A stretch of 64,000 nt of DNA from Glycine soja (taxonomy: Eukaryota > Streptophyta > Magnoliopsida > Fabales > Fabaceae): NCBI RefSeq assembly GCF_004193775.1, contig NC_041008.1, positions 7,208,731-7,272,730 on the forward strand, given 5' to 3'. The notes under the pieces were generated by a model. It made no database searches and was not told where the DNA came from. It saw nothing but the letters and a program-made list of their open reading frames with translations. The translations under genes and the position numbers were made by a program. Each line of letters begins with the position of its first letter. Within the stretch, counting starts at the first letter, position 1. Below, piece by piece: positions 53,734-64,000 of this stretch.

Positions 53734-56700
53734 TCTCTTTCTTCATTGATTTGTTTTTGTCTTCTCTAATATAGCCGTTAGTTTAATTAAATTTGTGGCA
53801 ATTGTGAACCAAGGGCGGAAGCATCTTTCCAAATTTGAAGAATATCAACTTGACAAGCATGAAGAGATTAACACAGATATGGCCTCCCAAAATTCCTTTG
53901 CATTCCTTTGGCAAACTGCATGAATTGATCATTGACAGGTGTAATAAACTTGAAAATGTTTTTCCTTCTTATATGGTCGGAAGTTTTCTTAGTCTATGCG
54001 ACTTGAAGGTTACTAATTGCAAGTCAATGGAAAAGATATTTGACCTCAAAAGTGTTGGAAAACGTCGTGCTTGGAATATGATCACCAGTTTGCAAAATGT
54101 TCATGTAAAAGCACTGCCAAAATTGGAGCATGTATGGAATGAAGACCCAGGAGGGATTCTTAGATTCACATATTTGAAAAAGATATGGGTTCAAGAATGT
54201 CTCAAATTAAAACATATATTTCCAGTTTCTATAGCCATGAATCTTAAAAATCTTGAATACCTTGAAGTCTGGAATTGTGCTCAGTTGAAGGAAATTGTTT
54301 TCAGAGGGGAAACAATCAAAGAGAGTAGCGTTCTGTTTGAGTTTCCAAAACTAACCACAGCCAGATTCTCGAAACTGCCAAACCTTGAGAGTTTCTTTGG
54401 GGGAGCACATGAATTACGTTGTTCAACACTGTATAACTTATCCGTGGAACATTGTCACAAGCTCTGGCTTTTCAGAACAGAAATTGCAAATCCAGAAGAA
54501 AAGTCAGTCTTTTTGCCTGAAGAGGTACTAATCAACCTTTTATCTCCCATGCATTCTTTTTAATTCATAGAGATAGAATGAGAATCATAACAGCAGAAAA
54601 CAAAACAAACTACTCAATTACATGGAAAATGTATTTTCATCTATTGATATCTTTTACATTAACTTACCTTTGTTTATTTCAACCATCATTGCTTAGGTAA
54701 TTCGCAACATGAAGTCCATGCAAATAGAGCCACGTGATGCAAATTCCTTAAAGAGATATAGAATGCACAAATTAGAAGAGTGTCAATTATCTGGAATAAG
54801 GGATACTGAGATTCTATATTTTTTACTCCATAGAAATCCTAATCTGAAAAGCCTGTTGTTGAGTAATTGTTTCTTTGAGCAGTTAGTGACTTCGAGAAGC
54901 CTTGTTAATGACAATTTGGGGGTTGTTCCAATGCTTAAAAGCTTGAAATTAATGAACTTAGCTTCACTTAAGACGATAGGTTTTGAAGAATACACAGTGC
55001 TATTTCGAATGTTAGAATGCTTGATTTTAAAGCACTGTCCATGTCTGAATAGCATAGCGTCTTCCTCAGTATCTTTCACTTACTTGACAAATCTGGAAGT
55101 GAGTAATTGTAATAAATTAAGCTATTTATTGACACCACCAACTGCAAAAAGCTTGGTTCAGCTCACCACCATGAAGGTAATTCAATGTGAATCGATGAAG
55201 ACCATTGTGTTTGAGTCAGAGCAAGAAAAGACAGAACTTAATATTATTTTCAGACAATTGAAGGAAATAGAGCTCGAGGCTCTGCATGAACTCAAATGTT
55301 TCTGTGGATCCTATTGTTGTGCCATTGAGTTTCCGTCCTTGGAAAAAGTTGTTGTGAGTGCATGTAGCAAGATGGAAGGGTTCACATTCTCTGAACAAGT
55401 CAACAAGACACCAAATTTACGACAAATATGTGTTAGACGTGGAAAGGAGGAAGAAAGATTATATTGGGTACGTGATTTAAATGCTACGATACGATCTTTG
55501 TACAAGATTCGGGTAAGTATCTATTAACGATGATATTTGACTTGCACATTATTTTCCTTCAAGTTATTTGTTGTATGACGTCTGTCAAAGGTACATACCT
55601 AATAAGGAATAAATAAATAATTAAAAGTTACGGTGGAATGGAATTGAATTAGAAATTACAGTGAAGAGTGTTTGTAAATATGTTTTTCATAAAAAAATTC
55701 AGTTGCCAATTTTAATTCCTTTTTTATGAGTTTAACTTTTACTTACTGTCAATGTAAAATTAAATTTGTTTAATTACTATTAACCAATCAAAAATGATGA
55801 TAGAAATAACTTTCAGGCCATTTCGATTTCAACATCTCACCTTTTACCTTTTATGCATCTTAAATGGGTCTCATCATTTCATATATCTTATTTTCATTTC
55901 ACCAATTCTTCAATAAGAGACTTCAACCCAACATTTATTTATATTTAAAGTAAACAAAATTATTGTATATGACAATTTATGATAGAATAATAATGTTAAT
56001 CATTTATAATGTTATGCATAGTTATTTCTTTTTTTATATATATTTTTTCATACATTAGACCTCCATTTATCTTTCAATTCTTTTTTTTTACTTTCTCTTT
56101 TTATCTGTGTTATGTCACATTACTTACCATATCATTTTCTTCTTCATTTTTGTTTATGTTTTTCACAAGATATACAAATGTATATACCAATCACTTTTTT
56201 GAGATTTGTCTCACAATATTAATTAAAAAGCAATTATTTCATAAAATAAATTATTTTGCGATTTTTTTCACTCTAGAGACGCCAAACATAAAAGCATTAT
56301 GATGAAGTATGAACAGGAATTTTGGATATTTCAGATAATGAACTTATTTACAATATTTACAGGCTCTTGATCCAGACATGGCAGCTTCCAATCCTTACAT
56401 GGCACTAAAGATCCATCAATTGAAGACTTTGAAGCTGGTGAATTGTATTGAATCTAATGCTATTCCAACTGTTGTTTTTTCAAGTTTAAAGAACTTGGAA
56501 GAATTAGAAGTAAGCAGCACGAATGTAGAGGTAATATTTGGTATAATGGAGGCAGATATGAAGGGATATACCTTACGGTTGAAGAAAATGACTTTGGATA
56601 ATCTGCCAAATTTGATACAAGTATGGGATAAGGATCGCGAAGGAATTCTCAGCTTTCAAAATCTGCAGGAAGTGCTTGTTGCTAATTGTGAAAAACTGAA

Positions 56701-59294
56701 AACTGTGTTTCCTACAGAGCTGGCTAAAAGAATTGTGAAGCTCGAGAAACTTGAAATAAGGCACTGTGAAGTGCTTCAAGAAATTGTTGAAGAGGCGAAT
56801 GCAATTACAGAAGAACCAACAGAATTTTCATTTCCTCATTTAACCTCACTGAATCTGCATATGTTGCCACAACTCAGTTGCTTTTATCCTGGAAGATTTA
56901 CGCTGGAATGCCCAGCCTTAAATCATTTAGAGGTGTTGTCTTGTGATAACTTGGAGAAATTTCAAAACCAACAAGAGGCACAATGTTCTACTTCAGTTAC
57001 TAAGCTACCCCTTTTCTCCGAAGGAAAGGTTTGTAAAGAAATCTAACTTTTTTCATTTTTTTTATTTGGCTAAAATATGTTTTCAGTCACTAATAAATGT
57101 TCAATTTTTTTTTATTTCCTGATCATTTATTTGTTCATTGAGTATCTAATAAAGAACAATTTTGTTTTGGATCCTTATACTTTTTTTAGTCTCTAATTAA
57201 TTAGTGAATTTTGTATTTATTCTTTAATAAAAATAAATAAAATTTACTTGTTATTAGTCTTTTTTTAATGAACTAATAACAAATGAAAAAAAATTATTAT
57301 AAAACAAATACAAAATTCGTAATTTGTCAGGAATTTAAAAAGATATCAAAAATCAAAAATATTTTTTTTGTTTTATCAGGGAGAAAAAAACAAAAAAATT
57401 ATTAAGAAAAAAATATAAAATTTGAATATTTATTAAAGATCTAAAATATATTTTAACCTTTTTATTTCTTCTTTTTATTTCCTATTTGTCACCCCTTGGT
57501 TGCCCTTTTGTTCTTCCCTGTCTAGACTATTTTCATTCTGGAGTCATTGAAGCTCTATTGGGAAATTGCAAGGATGCTATGCAACAAAAAATTTCTGAAG
57601 GACATGCTTCATAAATTAGTTGAACTTGAGCTGGATTTTAATGATGTCAGAGAGGTACCAAATTTCGTGGTTGAGTTTGCTGCATTACTTGAGAGGACAT
57701 CAAATTTAGAGTATCTTCAAATAAGCCGATGCAGAGTTCTTGAGGAGTTATTCCCCTCTCAACCTGAACAAGGTGACACCAAAACGCTTGGACACTTGAC
57801 AACCTCATCCCTTGTCCGTCTGCAGAAATTATGTGTTTCCTCGTGTGGTCATTTGACAACTTTGGTACATTTACCAATGTCATTCTCCAATCTAAAACAT
57901 TTGTCTGTAAAAGATTGCCATGGATTGAAGTGCTTATTTACATCCACAACTGCAAAAAAGTTAGTACACCTTGAAGAGATGTACATAATGCGATGCAAAT
58001 CCGTGGAAGAAATATTGGCAAAAGAATTAGAAGACACTACTACTTCAGAGGCGATACAATTTGAGCGACTCAACACGATAATTCTAGATTCTTTATCAAG
58101 CCTGTCATGTTTCTATTCAGGCAATGAAATTCTGTTATTATCATCTCTGATAAAAGTGCTCATATGGGAATGCCCCAACATGAAGATTTTCTCCCAAGGA
58201 GACATAGAAGCGGAATCATTTATGGGAATTCAAGTCTCGTTGGATCCAAATGAAGATTTGTTCTTCCACCAAGATCTTAACAACACTGTGAAGCGGAGGT
58301 TCCAACAAAATGTAAGAACTTTATTTGAATTAATCAATCGATTTTACTTCGATTATTGCATGAATGTAATGTTTTTAACCATTAATTTTAAATATACTAG
58401 AGATTTTGTGTAAACATTAATTTTAACACCAAATATTAATTCATGACTTTCGTTAAATATAGACTTCCAAATTTAATAGTAAAAACAAATTCATTCATAA
58501 GTTTTTTTCAAAGAAATTCATAGAAGTTACTTAATATCCACATTAATTTTATATAATTTTAATATATTTTTCTCAAATGATAAGTACTGGTCATACATAA
58601 CTATGTAATAGACCCAGTTTTTATGAAATCAAAGATGAATGACAATCAGGACTTGCAACTTAGATTCAACTCTAATCCATTTTATTACATGGTATAGTGT
58701 TTCCTTTCAATTTAAAGATACGGATACAATATGTTTTTTATTCTTAATAAATATTTGAATTTCATATTTGTTTCCTTATAAAACAAATTGCGTTGAGCAT
58801 TGAGTTTCTAATAAAAAACAATTTTGGTTTTAATTTTTGGTATTTTTTTTTAATTCATAATAAATTAACAAATTTTATATTTTGTCCGTAATAAACTTAT
58901 ACATTATCTATAGGAGTTGTTTGAAGCCTTGGACAACGAGAGTATTTCTGATAATCTTGAGCTAAAAGTGGACTGGCATGGTAAAGTTGGTCTGGAAAAC
59001 AAATGGTTGGACAATTTGATGACTTTGAAGCCGGACAATTGTACTCTACCAAATGCAATTCCATCTGCTACTCTTCCTCATTCAGAGACAACAGAAGAAT
59101 TTGAAGTGCAGAATAGCATCAAAGTCAAGGTAAATTTTTATATGGATGACACTGAAATTATGGAAACAACATCCCTGTTGAAGAAATTGACTTTATATGA
59201 GCTATCAAATCTAACACGAGTGTGGGGAAAGAATAGTAAAGGAGTTCTCATCTTTCATGTGTCTAACAGGAAGAAGGCACAGCAGCAAATGTAA
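48649..59294 (+). CDS. NLR gene 2: giant CC-NB-ARC-LRR protein, paralogue of gene 1, 3' end decayed
   Basis: Join 48649..51669, 51919..52173, 53814..54524, 54697..55512, 56363..57028, 57526..58311, 58914..59294. All phase 0; about 2,211 residues. The coiled coil includes IKWLQEADEIISEYDDF. NB-ARC shows P-loop GWSGVGKTS (181-189), kinase-2 LIILDDMEV (DD 259-260, tryptophan lost), [15 protein letters not shown] (from 319), GLPM (421) and MHD (539-541, intact). A 54-base tandem repeat adds residues after 357. LRR exons correspond one to one with gene 1. The last A and B modules carry an internal deletion, frameshift and stops, so the protein probably ends early. The role is presumed to be immune reception; whether it is active cannot be told from sequence. 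Confidence 0.82.
49717..49863 (+). repeat. 54-bp in-frame tandem repeat in the NB-ARC region
   Basis: Units start at 49717, 49771 and 49825 (the third is partial). Each opens with ATGTTTATGACCATGGCTGA or a close variant and encodes MFKTMAEIIALREMEAET-like peptides. Gene 1 has a single short KMFKKKAG-type segment here. Eighteen codons per unit keep the frame. Confidence 0.9.
51919..52173 (+). CDS. NLR gene 2 exon 2 (short LRR linker exon)
   Basis: 85 codons between TTGCAG and [28 protein letters not shown] corresponds to gene 1 exon 2. Confidence 0.85.
52174..53813 (+). other. Intron 2 of NLR gene 2
   Basis: 1.64 kb. The stretch 52760-53340 is richer in G and resembles a worn copia-type LTR (GGACGTAACTCG, then GTTGAGTGAATCAGTATAAA), with no coding part. 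A TA microsatellite follows at about 53680-53732. The acceptor before GGCGGAAGC lacks a good pyrimidine tract but gives the correct phase. Confidence 0.45.
53680..53732. repeat. (TA)n microsatellite
   Basis: A run of TA dinucleotides broken once by TG, inside intron 2 of gene 2. Confidence 0.95.
53814..54524 (+). CDS. NLR gene 2 exon 3 (LRR module A1)
   Basis: 237 codons. GGSIFPNLKNINLTSMKRL aligns with gene 1 exon 3. It contains LENVFPSYMVGSFLSLCDL and LKHIFPVSIAMNLKNLEYLE. Donor GAG|GTACTA. Confidence 0.85.
54697..55512 (+). CDS. NLR gene 2 exon 4 (LRR module B1)
   Basis: 272 codons between CTTAG and CGG|GTAAGT. VIRNMKSMQIEPRDANS and [20 protein letters not shown] match gene 1 exon 4, including the B-type tail DLNATIRSLYKIR. 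Confidence 0.9.
56363..57028 (+). CDS. NLR gene 2 exon 5 (LRR module A2)
   Basis: 222 codons between TTTACAG and AAAG|GTTTGT. ALDPDMAASNPYMALKIHQL, then [20 protein letters not shown] and FPTELAKRIVKLEKLEIRHC. Confidence 0.88.
57068..57458. mobile_element. Mutator-like MITE with 9-bp target-site duplication
   Basis: The left end GGCTAAAATATGTTTTCAGT mirrors the right end, read in reverse as GGTTAAAATATATTTTAGAT. The similarity continues through TAATAAATRTTCAA. Flanks on both sides are TTTTTATTT (57059-57067 and 57459-57467). That duplication is low-complexity, so this support is moderate. It lies in intron 5 of NLR gene 2. A related fragment is present at about 58715-58905. Confidence 0.7.
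57526..58311 (+). CDS. NLR gene 2 exon 6 (LRR module B2)
   Basis: 262 codons between TGTCTAG and AAAAT|GTAAGA. TIFILESLKLYWEIARMLCN, then LPMSFSNLKHLSVKDCHGLK and TAKKLVHLEEMYIMRCKSVE. B-type tail DLNNTVKRRFQQN. Confidence 0.88.
58914..59294 (+). CDS. NLR gene 2 exon 7 (LRR module A3, truncated)
   Basis: It opens ELFEALDNESISDNLELK, homologous to gene 1 exon 5. After GVLIF the LRR core (FQNLQEV... through LEEIV) is missing. The frame ends at TAA (59292-59294) as VSNRKKAQQQM. An alternative is a donor at 59130 (AAG|GTAAAT) spliced to CAG|GAAGAAGGC at 59270, which restores EEGTAANVTQKFVFPRLEN but stops at 59384-59386. Either way the protein ends here. Confidence 0.65.
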   Translation, partial: ELFEALDNESISDNLELKVDWHGKVGLENKWLDNLMTLKPDNCTLPNAIPSATLPHSETTEEFEVQNSIKVKVNFYMDDTEIMETTSLLKKLTLYELSNLTRVWGKNSKGVLIFHVSNRKKAQQQM

Positions 59295-60189
59295 CACAAA
59301 AGTTTGTGTTTCCTCGTTTAGAGAATTGGAATATCCATGACTTGCCACAGGTCACTTACTTTTACCCTCGAATGTATATGCTCTAAAATGCCCCCACCTT
59401 AAATAATTATCATTGTTGGATTGTGATGAGCAGCAGTTATTTCCAAGTGCACATCTCATGAATAAGGATGAAGGTACCAGTACTTCAATTAATAGTCATC
59501 CTCTTATCTTAAGTCTAAAGGTAAGCACCATAGAATCTGGACTCCCAATCTTTTTTTATTTTGTTGGTTGTGTCTAATTCACAGTCCTTTGTATTCGAAT
59601 TGTTTAACCTTCAATTTTTAGGTTATTTCTAACCCGAAGGAATTGAGACTAGATTGGAAACACAATCCAGCGTTATTATTCGAGAAGCTCCATGAGTTAG
59701 ATGTTTTCAATTTTCCTCATTTGACAAACTTAGTATATTCAACTTCTAGATTGTCTTTCTCTCGTCTGAAAAAGGTGTCTACATTCAACTGTCCCCACAT
59801 GCAACATTTATTTACATATTCAGAAGCCAAAAAGTTAATGAACATTGAGGAGATTACCAACAAGGAATGTGAATCAGTGACAGAAATAATTGCTAAAGAT
59901 GGAGACGAAAATGAACACAAAGGAGAAGGTGATAATAATAAATATGAAAATGACTTGAGATTTTGACTCTTGACTCCTAACCAAAATTTTAAAGCTTTTT
60001 TACACAGGGAGTTCCACTTTGAATTCCCCATCCTTGAAAGAAGTGGGGTTCACCAAATGCTACAGCACGAAACTTTTCCATCTTGGTGACAAAGTGCGAA
60101 CAATATTGAAGGTGACAATAGATGGAGTCGATTGGGAAGGTGATATAAATTCTGCGCCCATGCAACAGTTTGAGGAGGAGGCAGCCTGA
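59295..60189 (+). pseudogene. Decayed 3' LRR exons of NLR gene 2 (rest of A3, and B3)
   Basis: 59295-59520 keeps pieces of the A-module end. It is followed by a donor AAAG|GTAAGC and an intron to 59621. From 59622 a B-type exon reads VISNPKELRLDWKHNPALL, LSFSRLKKVSTFNCPHMQHL and LFTYSEAKKLMNIEEI, to a TGA at 59964-59966. Shifted remains continue to the ancestral stop GCAGCCTGA (60187-60189). It is the counterpart of gene 1 exon 8, with frameshifts and stops. Confidence 0.8.
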
Positions 60190-61570
60190 GTTAGTTTAAT
60201 TTGGTGACAATTCCCCTCGACTTGTATGTAAGTACATACATTGATAATTATTTCTCATGGACATGCAATTAATATATGCTGATCAACTGCTACTAACTGA
60301 GTGAGAGAAGGCATTAAATATCTAATAACGTTTCTTTGTTTCTGTCTTCTACATAATTGAAAAGTTTTGTATGTTAAATTAATATATATTTTACCCCAAT
60401 ATGTTTTGGTCATCTCTAATCACCTCACTTTTGTTATAACTTGTTCCAGGAAATTGTTGTCTGGTGAGAGAAGCTTATTGTTGTTGCGTTCGCTCATGGT
60501 ACCCTTGAAAACTAGTTTTCTTCTTCTTACACAGCAACAGAGCAGAAGACATGGAATGCTAGCAAGTTTGTTTTCTTTCTTGCATTTATATTTTTCTATC
60601 TTATGAAAGCATGAATATGAACATAATAAACAATAACATATATAGTTAATTGTGAGAAATTGAGGGGAAAAAAGTTCAGATATGTTAATGGATTTAAGTT
60701 AATCAAGCATGGGTAGAATCATTATTTTCAGAACTATATATAATGAATCTAGACAAAAATAAAAACCAATTAAATGTCAATATTTGATACTATCAAGATT
60801 TCTCAAGCCTTGCACGATATGGTTTAAACATTGTGAATCTTTTACTTATCAAAGTTGAGGTTCCAGTTGCTGTACTCATGAACGATTCGATTTATTTTCC
60901 TAAAAGTTTGAATTTGTTTTACTTTCAGCTACTATCTATAATAAATTTTTCTTTTAAATAATTTTAAGGTTGGGGGAATCAGTGGACTCGAAGAAGGCAA
61001 TGACAGCATTCATGACAATAACTATCGACAAATCGAGGGATTTTCTTCTGTTAAAGTGTGGTGTTCATGAATAAAGTTTCCGTATGAACCTATAGGAAAC
61101 GCTAATGGTTCGTATTGTATATAAGGGTGTTTTATGAATAAAGTGGTCCTGTATTTATACAGGAGTAGAGGTGTGTGTTGCTTTCAAACTTTAAGAACAG
61201 TATTTCATATATTTGACCTATATTGTTCCAAGAGGTTGCGTTGCTTTAAATTAAGTTGTTCAAGGGTTTTCTATGAATAAATTTGACATGAGTGTATTTC
61301 TAGAGAAGGACTCTACATGGAGAAAGTTGGCAACTTGGCCTTCATCTCTAAAAAATATTTTTAGCATGTTGTGTATGTTTTTTAAGTTATAATAAGGTGT
61401 TTCATAAATAGTGTTATCATGTATTTCTACGTATGTGTACTATGGTTTTTAAGTTGTAAAAGGAATGTTCTGTGAATAAAGTTCTCCTGTAAATCTACAG
61501 GATGTTTGTATGGTTTTTAAATTGTAGAAAGAGTGCTTCATATATAGTCTCCTAAGAATACATATGTTAG
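60190..61570 (+). other. 3' UTR region of NLR gene 2, with intron and tandem mini-repeats
   Basis: The predicted 3'-UTR intron has donor GTAAGT at 60228 and acceptor TTCCAG at 60448-60449, matching gene 1. At 61050-61570 diverged units recur, each with GAATAAA-type words. Several contain a perfect short palindrome such as TCCTGTATTTATACAGGA (near 61150) or TCCTGTAAATCTACAGGA (near 61485). Confidence 0.5.
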
Positions 61571-62139
61571 TGTAGTGGTTTAGACTCCTTTTTTAGGAGC
61601 ACTTTTAGCAACCTCAGGCCATTTGATGTTTACTTCTGTTTACAGCTTGTAGACGAGAAAAAAGTAAAATGCAAATGTTCAACTCCTAAAATCGTACCTG
61701 TAAATAAATATGTAAAAAATTCTTAAGTAACATTGAAAATATAATATTTTTAGACTAGTCCATACGCAGTTAATACCTTCCTCAAGTTAAAATCCACCTT
61801 ATTTTGGACGTCTTTTAAGGATGAAGTTGACCCATATATCTACCTGTCATTGCATGTTGTGTTGTTGGGCTTTGATATATAGGGGAAATCTCCAACTGCC
61901 GGCTGAAACACCATGCACATTGGCACTGTAATCCCTCTCTTTCCCAAAATCTAGGAATTCACAACATTTGGTAGACAATTTTTCAGAAAGAAAGCAAAAT
62001 AAAGAATGCCAATATCGGCAGTGCATTAGGATTGAGAACGAAGACAATCAAAAGAAATATATATATGAAAAAGGTTTTTTTTTGTTGATCAATATTTTTA
62101 TGTTTTATTTATTTATATGTATGCCAGGATAGAGAATGT
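61571..62139. other. Intergenic
   Basis: No gene recognised; the minus-strand frame at 61847-62047 has no family resemblance. Confidence 0.6.
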
Positions 62140-62813
62140 CACACACACTGGATTGTTTGCAATTGTAATTGCTGCCTGCTTATCAACAAAAATTTCAATT
62201 CTATTTTTCTGTTGCATGTCTAAATCACATAAAAAAAATTTAACCATAAAACATGATTTACAATTGTTGATGCTGCTATGAATTCAGCCCCTCCAGTAGA
62301 CTATTCTACAATCTCTTGCTTCTTTGTGCACCATGAGAAAACTCCTAAGCCTAGGCTGAAACAGTATCCTTGAGGTACTCTTCATGTCATCAATGGATCC
62401 AGTTCAATCACTATCAGAAAATCCATAGAACCTGAATTCATGACACCTCTCAAATTTGACACCATAATCAACCGTGCATTTAACATACCTCAATATTCTT
62501 TTTGTTGCTCTTAAATACACTTCACTAACACAATGCATAAATAGAGACAAGAGACTTACAGCAAATAGAATGTCTGGCCTTATCTCTGTAAGATACATGA
62601 GACATCCAATCAACCTCCTATAATAACATTTATCAACTTTATCAGTGTCATCTTTCTTGCTCAGATTCTCTTTTTAATTCATTGGAGTGCTAACAGATTT
62701 GCATTCTTTCATTTGAAATTTCTTCAAAATTTGTTTTGCATATTTTCTTTGATAGATAAACACTTTGTTCTCATTTTGTTTTGTCTCAATTCCTAGGAGA
62801 TAGGTCATGAGAC
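62140..62813 (-). mobile_element. Truncated Ty1/copia fragment (RT end and RNase H)
   Basis: On the minus strand: QRKYAKQILKKFQMKECKSV, a stop, then RRLIGCLMYLTEIRPDILFA and RILRYVKCTVDYGVKF ending YGFSDSD followed by a stop. RNase H remains (EFIAAS, then IEIFVDKQAAITIANNPV) follow in shifted frames. This is the C-terminal third of a copia polyprotein, of a lineage different from elements 1 and 2. Confidence 0.85.
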
Positions 62814-64000
62814 TGATAACTGCTAAATATGAGTTATTTTGATAATAAAAATATATTGAAAATATCTTTAAAAATATTAATTTAACAGTTATCTTTGGCT
62901 TAAATATTAAGATTTGATATTGTTCTTATTTATGGCTTGCAGATATGAAAATGAGAGATTAAAGGAGAAAAAGATCCAAAAAAATATTCAAAATATTAAG
63001 AAATCTCAAAAAGATATGATTACAAACAAAACAAATCCAAAAGATATCAAAAATATCAAAAAAGAAAGATTTCTAGCATCAGGTCCAAGTCCACTCCAAC
63101 AATTATAAAAAGAGGGTCAAGCCAAGGAGGAAAAAAAGAACACAGAACCCCCTTCTCCTAGGGGTTTCATTTACTCCCTCTCTTTCTTTCACCCCCTTCT
63201 CATTTGTAAAGTCTTCAATGGCCATGAGTGGCTAAGCCTCTAGTTAGGGCCTGGCAGGCCTAAAAGCCAAACGATGTATGATGTACTCACTATTTATCAA
63301 TGCAAAGGCGTTTTCTATTCTATTATCTTTTCTGCTTTTATCTTACATTATTCATCTTTATATTCTGTTAGGGGTTAGAAGTTCCGGAGAGGATAACTTC
63401 TAAATAAGATTTAAAGAAGGTATGCATGCATTGGTATTAGGGGTTAGACACTCGGGAGATGGTAACTTCTAATAGAACAAAAAGAAAGGATTTCATAAGA
63501 AAGTCATTGCTAGGAATAAAATGATTATTTTATGCCCATGCATTCTTGCAAACATCTAGAATTCATACTTCATGCATTTTATTTGTTGAGTCTTTGCAAA
63601 GGAATTTGGAAGATAGATAAATAAAATAGGTTTGTCATCGTGAGGAATCAGTGGCAAGTAATTGAACAGATGTGGGTAGAACAGAGTCACCTAAATTGAT
63701 AAAGAAAAATCATAAACTCATACATCCTAGGCAAACAAGGTAGGTCAGGTCCCAACCTTATCATATTCTGATTTTATTTTATTTTTATCTTCTATTTTTA
63801 TCTTCTACTTTTCTTATCTTATCTTTTATCCTCTATTTTCTTTATCATATCTTAATTTAAATATTTTATCTTCTCTATCTTCTATTTTTATATTTAAATC
63901 TTTTATCCTTTCTTTTAAATCTTTATCTTATCTACTATATTTTCTTATCTTTATTTGAAATTCTTTATCTATTGCTTTTAGATTGGGTTTGCATTAATCT
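62814..64000. mobile_element. Possible LTR or untranslated region of another retrotransposon, running off the window
   Basis: TGATAACTGCTAAATATGAG begins abruptly where the copia fragment ends. It is followed by a CA-poor leader, two similar words (TTAGGGGTTAGAAGTTCCGG and TTAGGGGTTAGACACTCGGG), and a long pyrimidine tract of TTTATCTTCTA type (63770-63960). This looks like a Ty3/gypsy LTR and leader inserted into the copia fragment. No coding domain is visible before the window ends, so the assignment is tentative. Confidence 0.35.

Noticed and set aside
53820..53821. Alternative acceptor AG at 53820-53821 for NLR gene 2 exon 3
   Set aside because: It would shift the frame; AG at 53812-53813 keeps phase 0 and aligns with gene 1.

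Overview
This is plant nuclear DNA: AT-rich, with long introns that follow GT-AG rules and many transposon remains. The gene families and repeats point to a legume, most likely Glycine or a close relative; that is inferred from family resemblance, not a database search. No bacterial, organellar, tRNA, rRNA or CRISPR feature was seen.

Layout. (1) 1-1552: the 3' half of an F-box/PP2-A12/A13-like gene whose first exon lies outside the window. (2) 2266-3470: a LINE remnant followed by a broken copy of the 3' end of an NLR gene. (3) 3716-8020: two tandem copies of an AT-rich unit of about 2.2 kb that ends in a TATA-like element; a third copy lies at 45155-47190. (4) About 8000-36780: NLR gene 1, with a predicted non-coding first exon and eight coding exons, all phase 0, encoding about 2,610 residues. 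A copia element sits in its predicted 5'-leader intron, and a complete 5.26-kb copia element with a CATCA target-site duplication sits in coding intron 6. (5) 38180-38572: an ARM-repeat pseudogene on the minus strand. (6) 38600-44900: mostly empty, with LINE and other repeat remnants. (7) About 47130-61570: NLR gene 2, a paralogue with the same exon plan and a decayed 3' end. (8) 62140-64000: a truncated copia fragment that abuts what looks like the LTR of another retroelement.

The two NLR genes form the functional core. Both are CC-NB-ARC-LRR proteins of the RPS2/At4g27190 type, presumed intracellular immune receptors. Each has a greatly extended LRR built from three alternating exon pairs (A-B-A-B-A-B), all phase 0, so modules can be gained or lost without breaking the frame. 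The genes share promoter, leader intron and 3'-UTR intron, so they arose from a segmental duplication that carried the regulatory DNA. Both carry an unusual spacer of about 60 residues between kinase-2 and RNBS-B, lack the usual RNBS-B arginine, and have start-stop mini-uORFs just ahead of the main ATG. Gene 1 has MQD where gene 2 has MHD; gene 2 has lost the kinase-2 tryptophan and carries a 54-bp in-frame tandem repeat. These lineage-specific receptor features, and the leader uORFs, are the most unusual content of the window.
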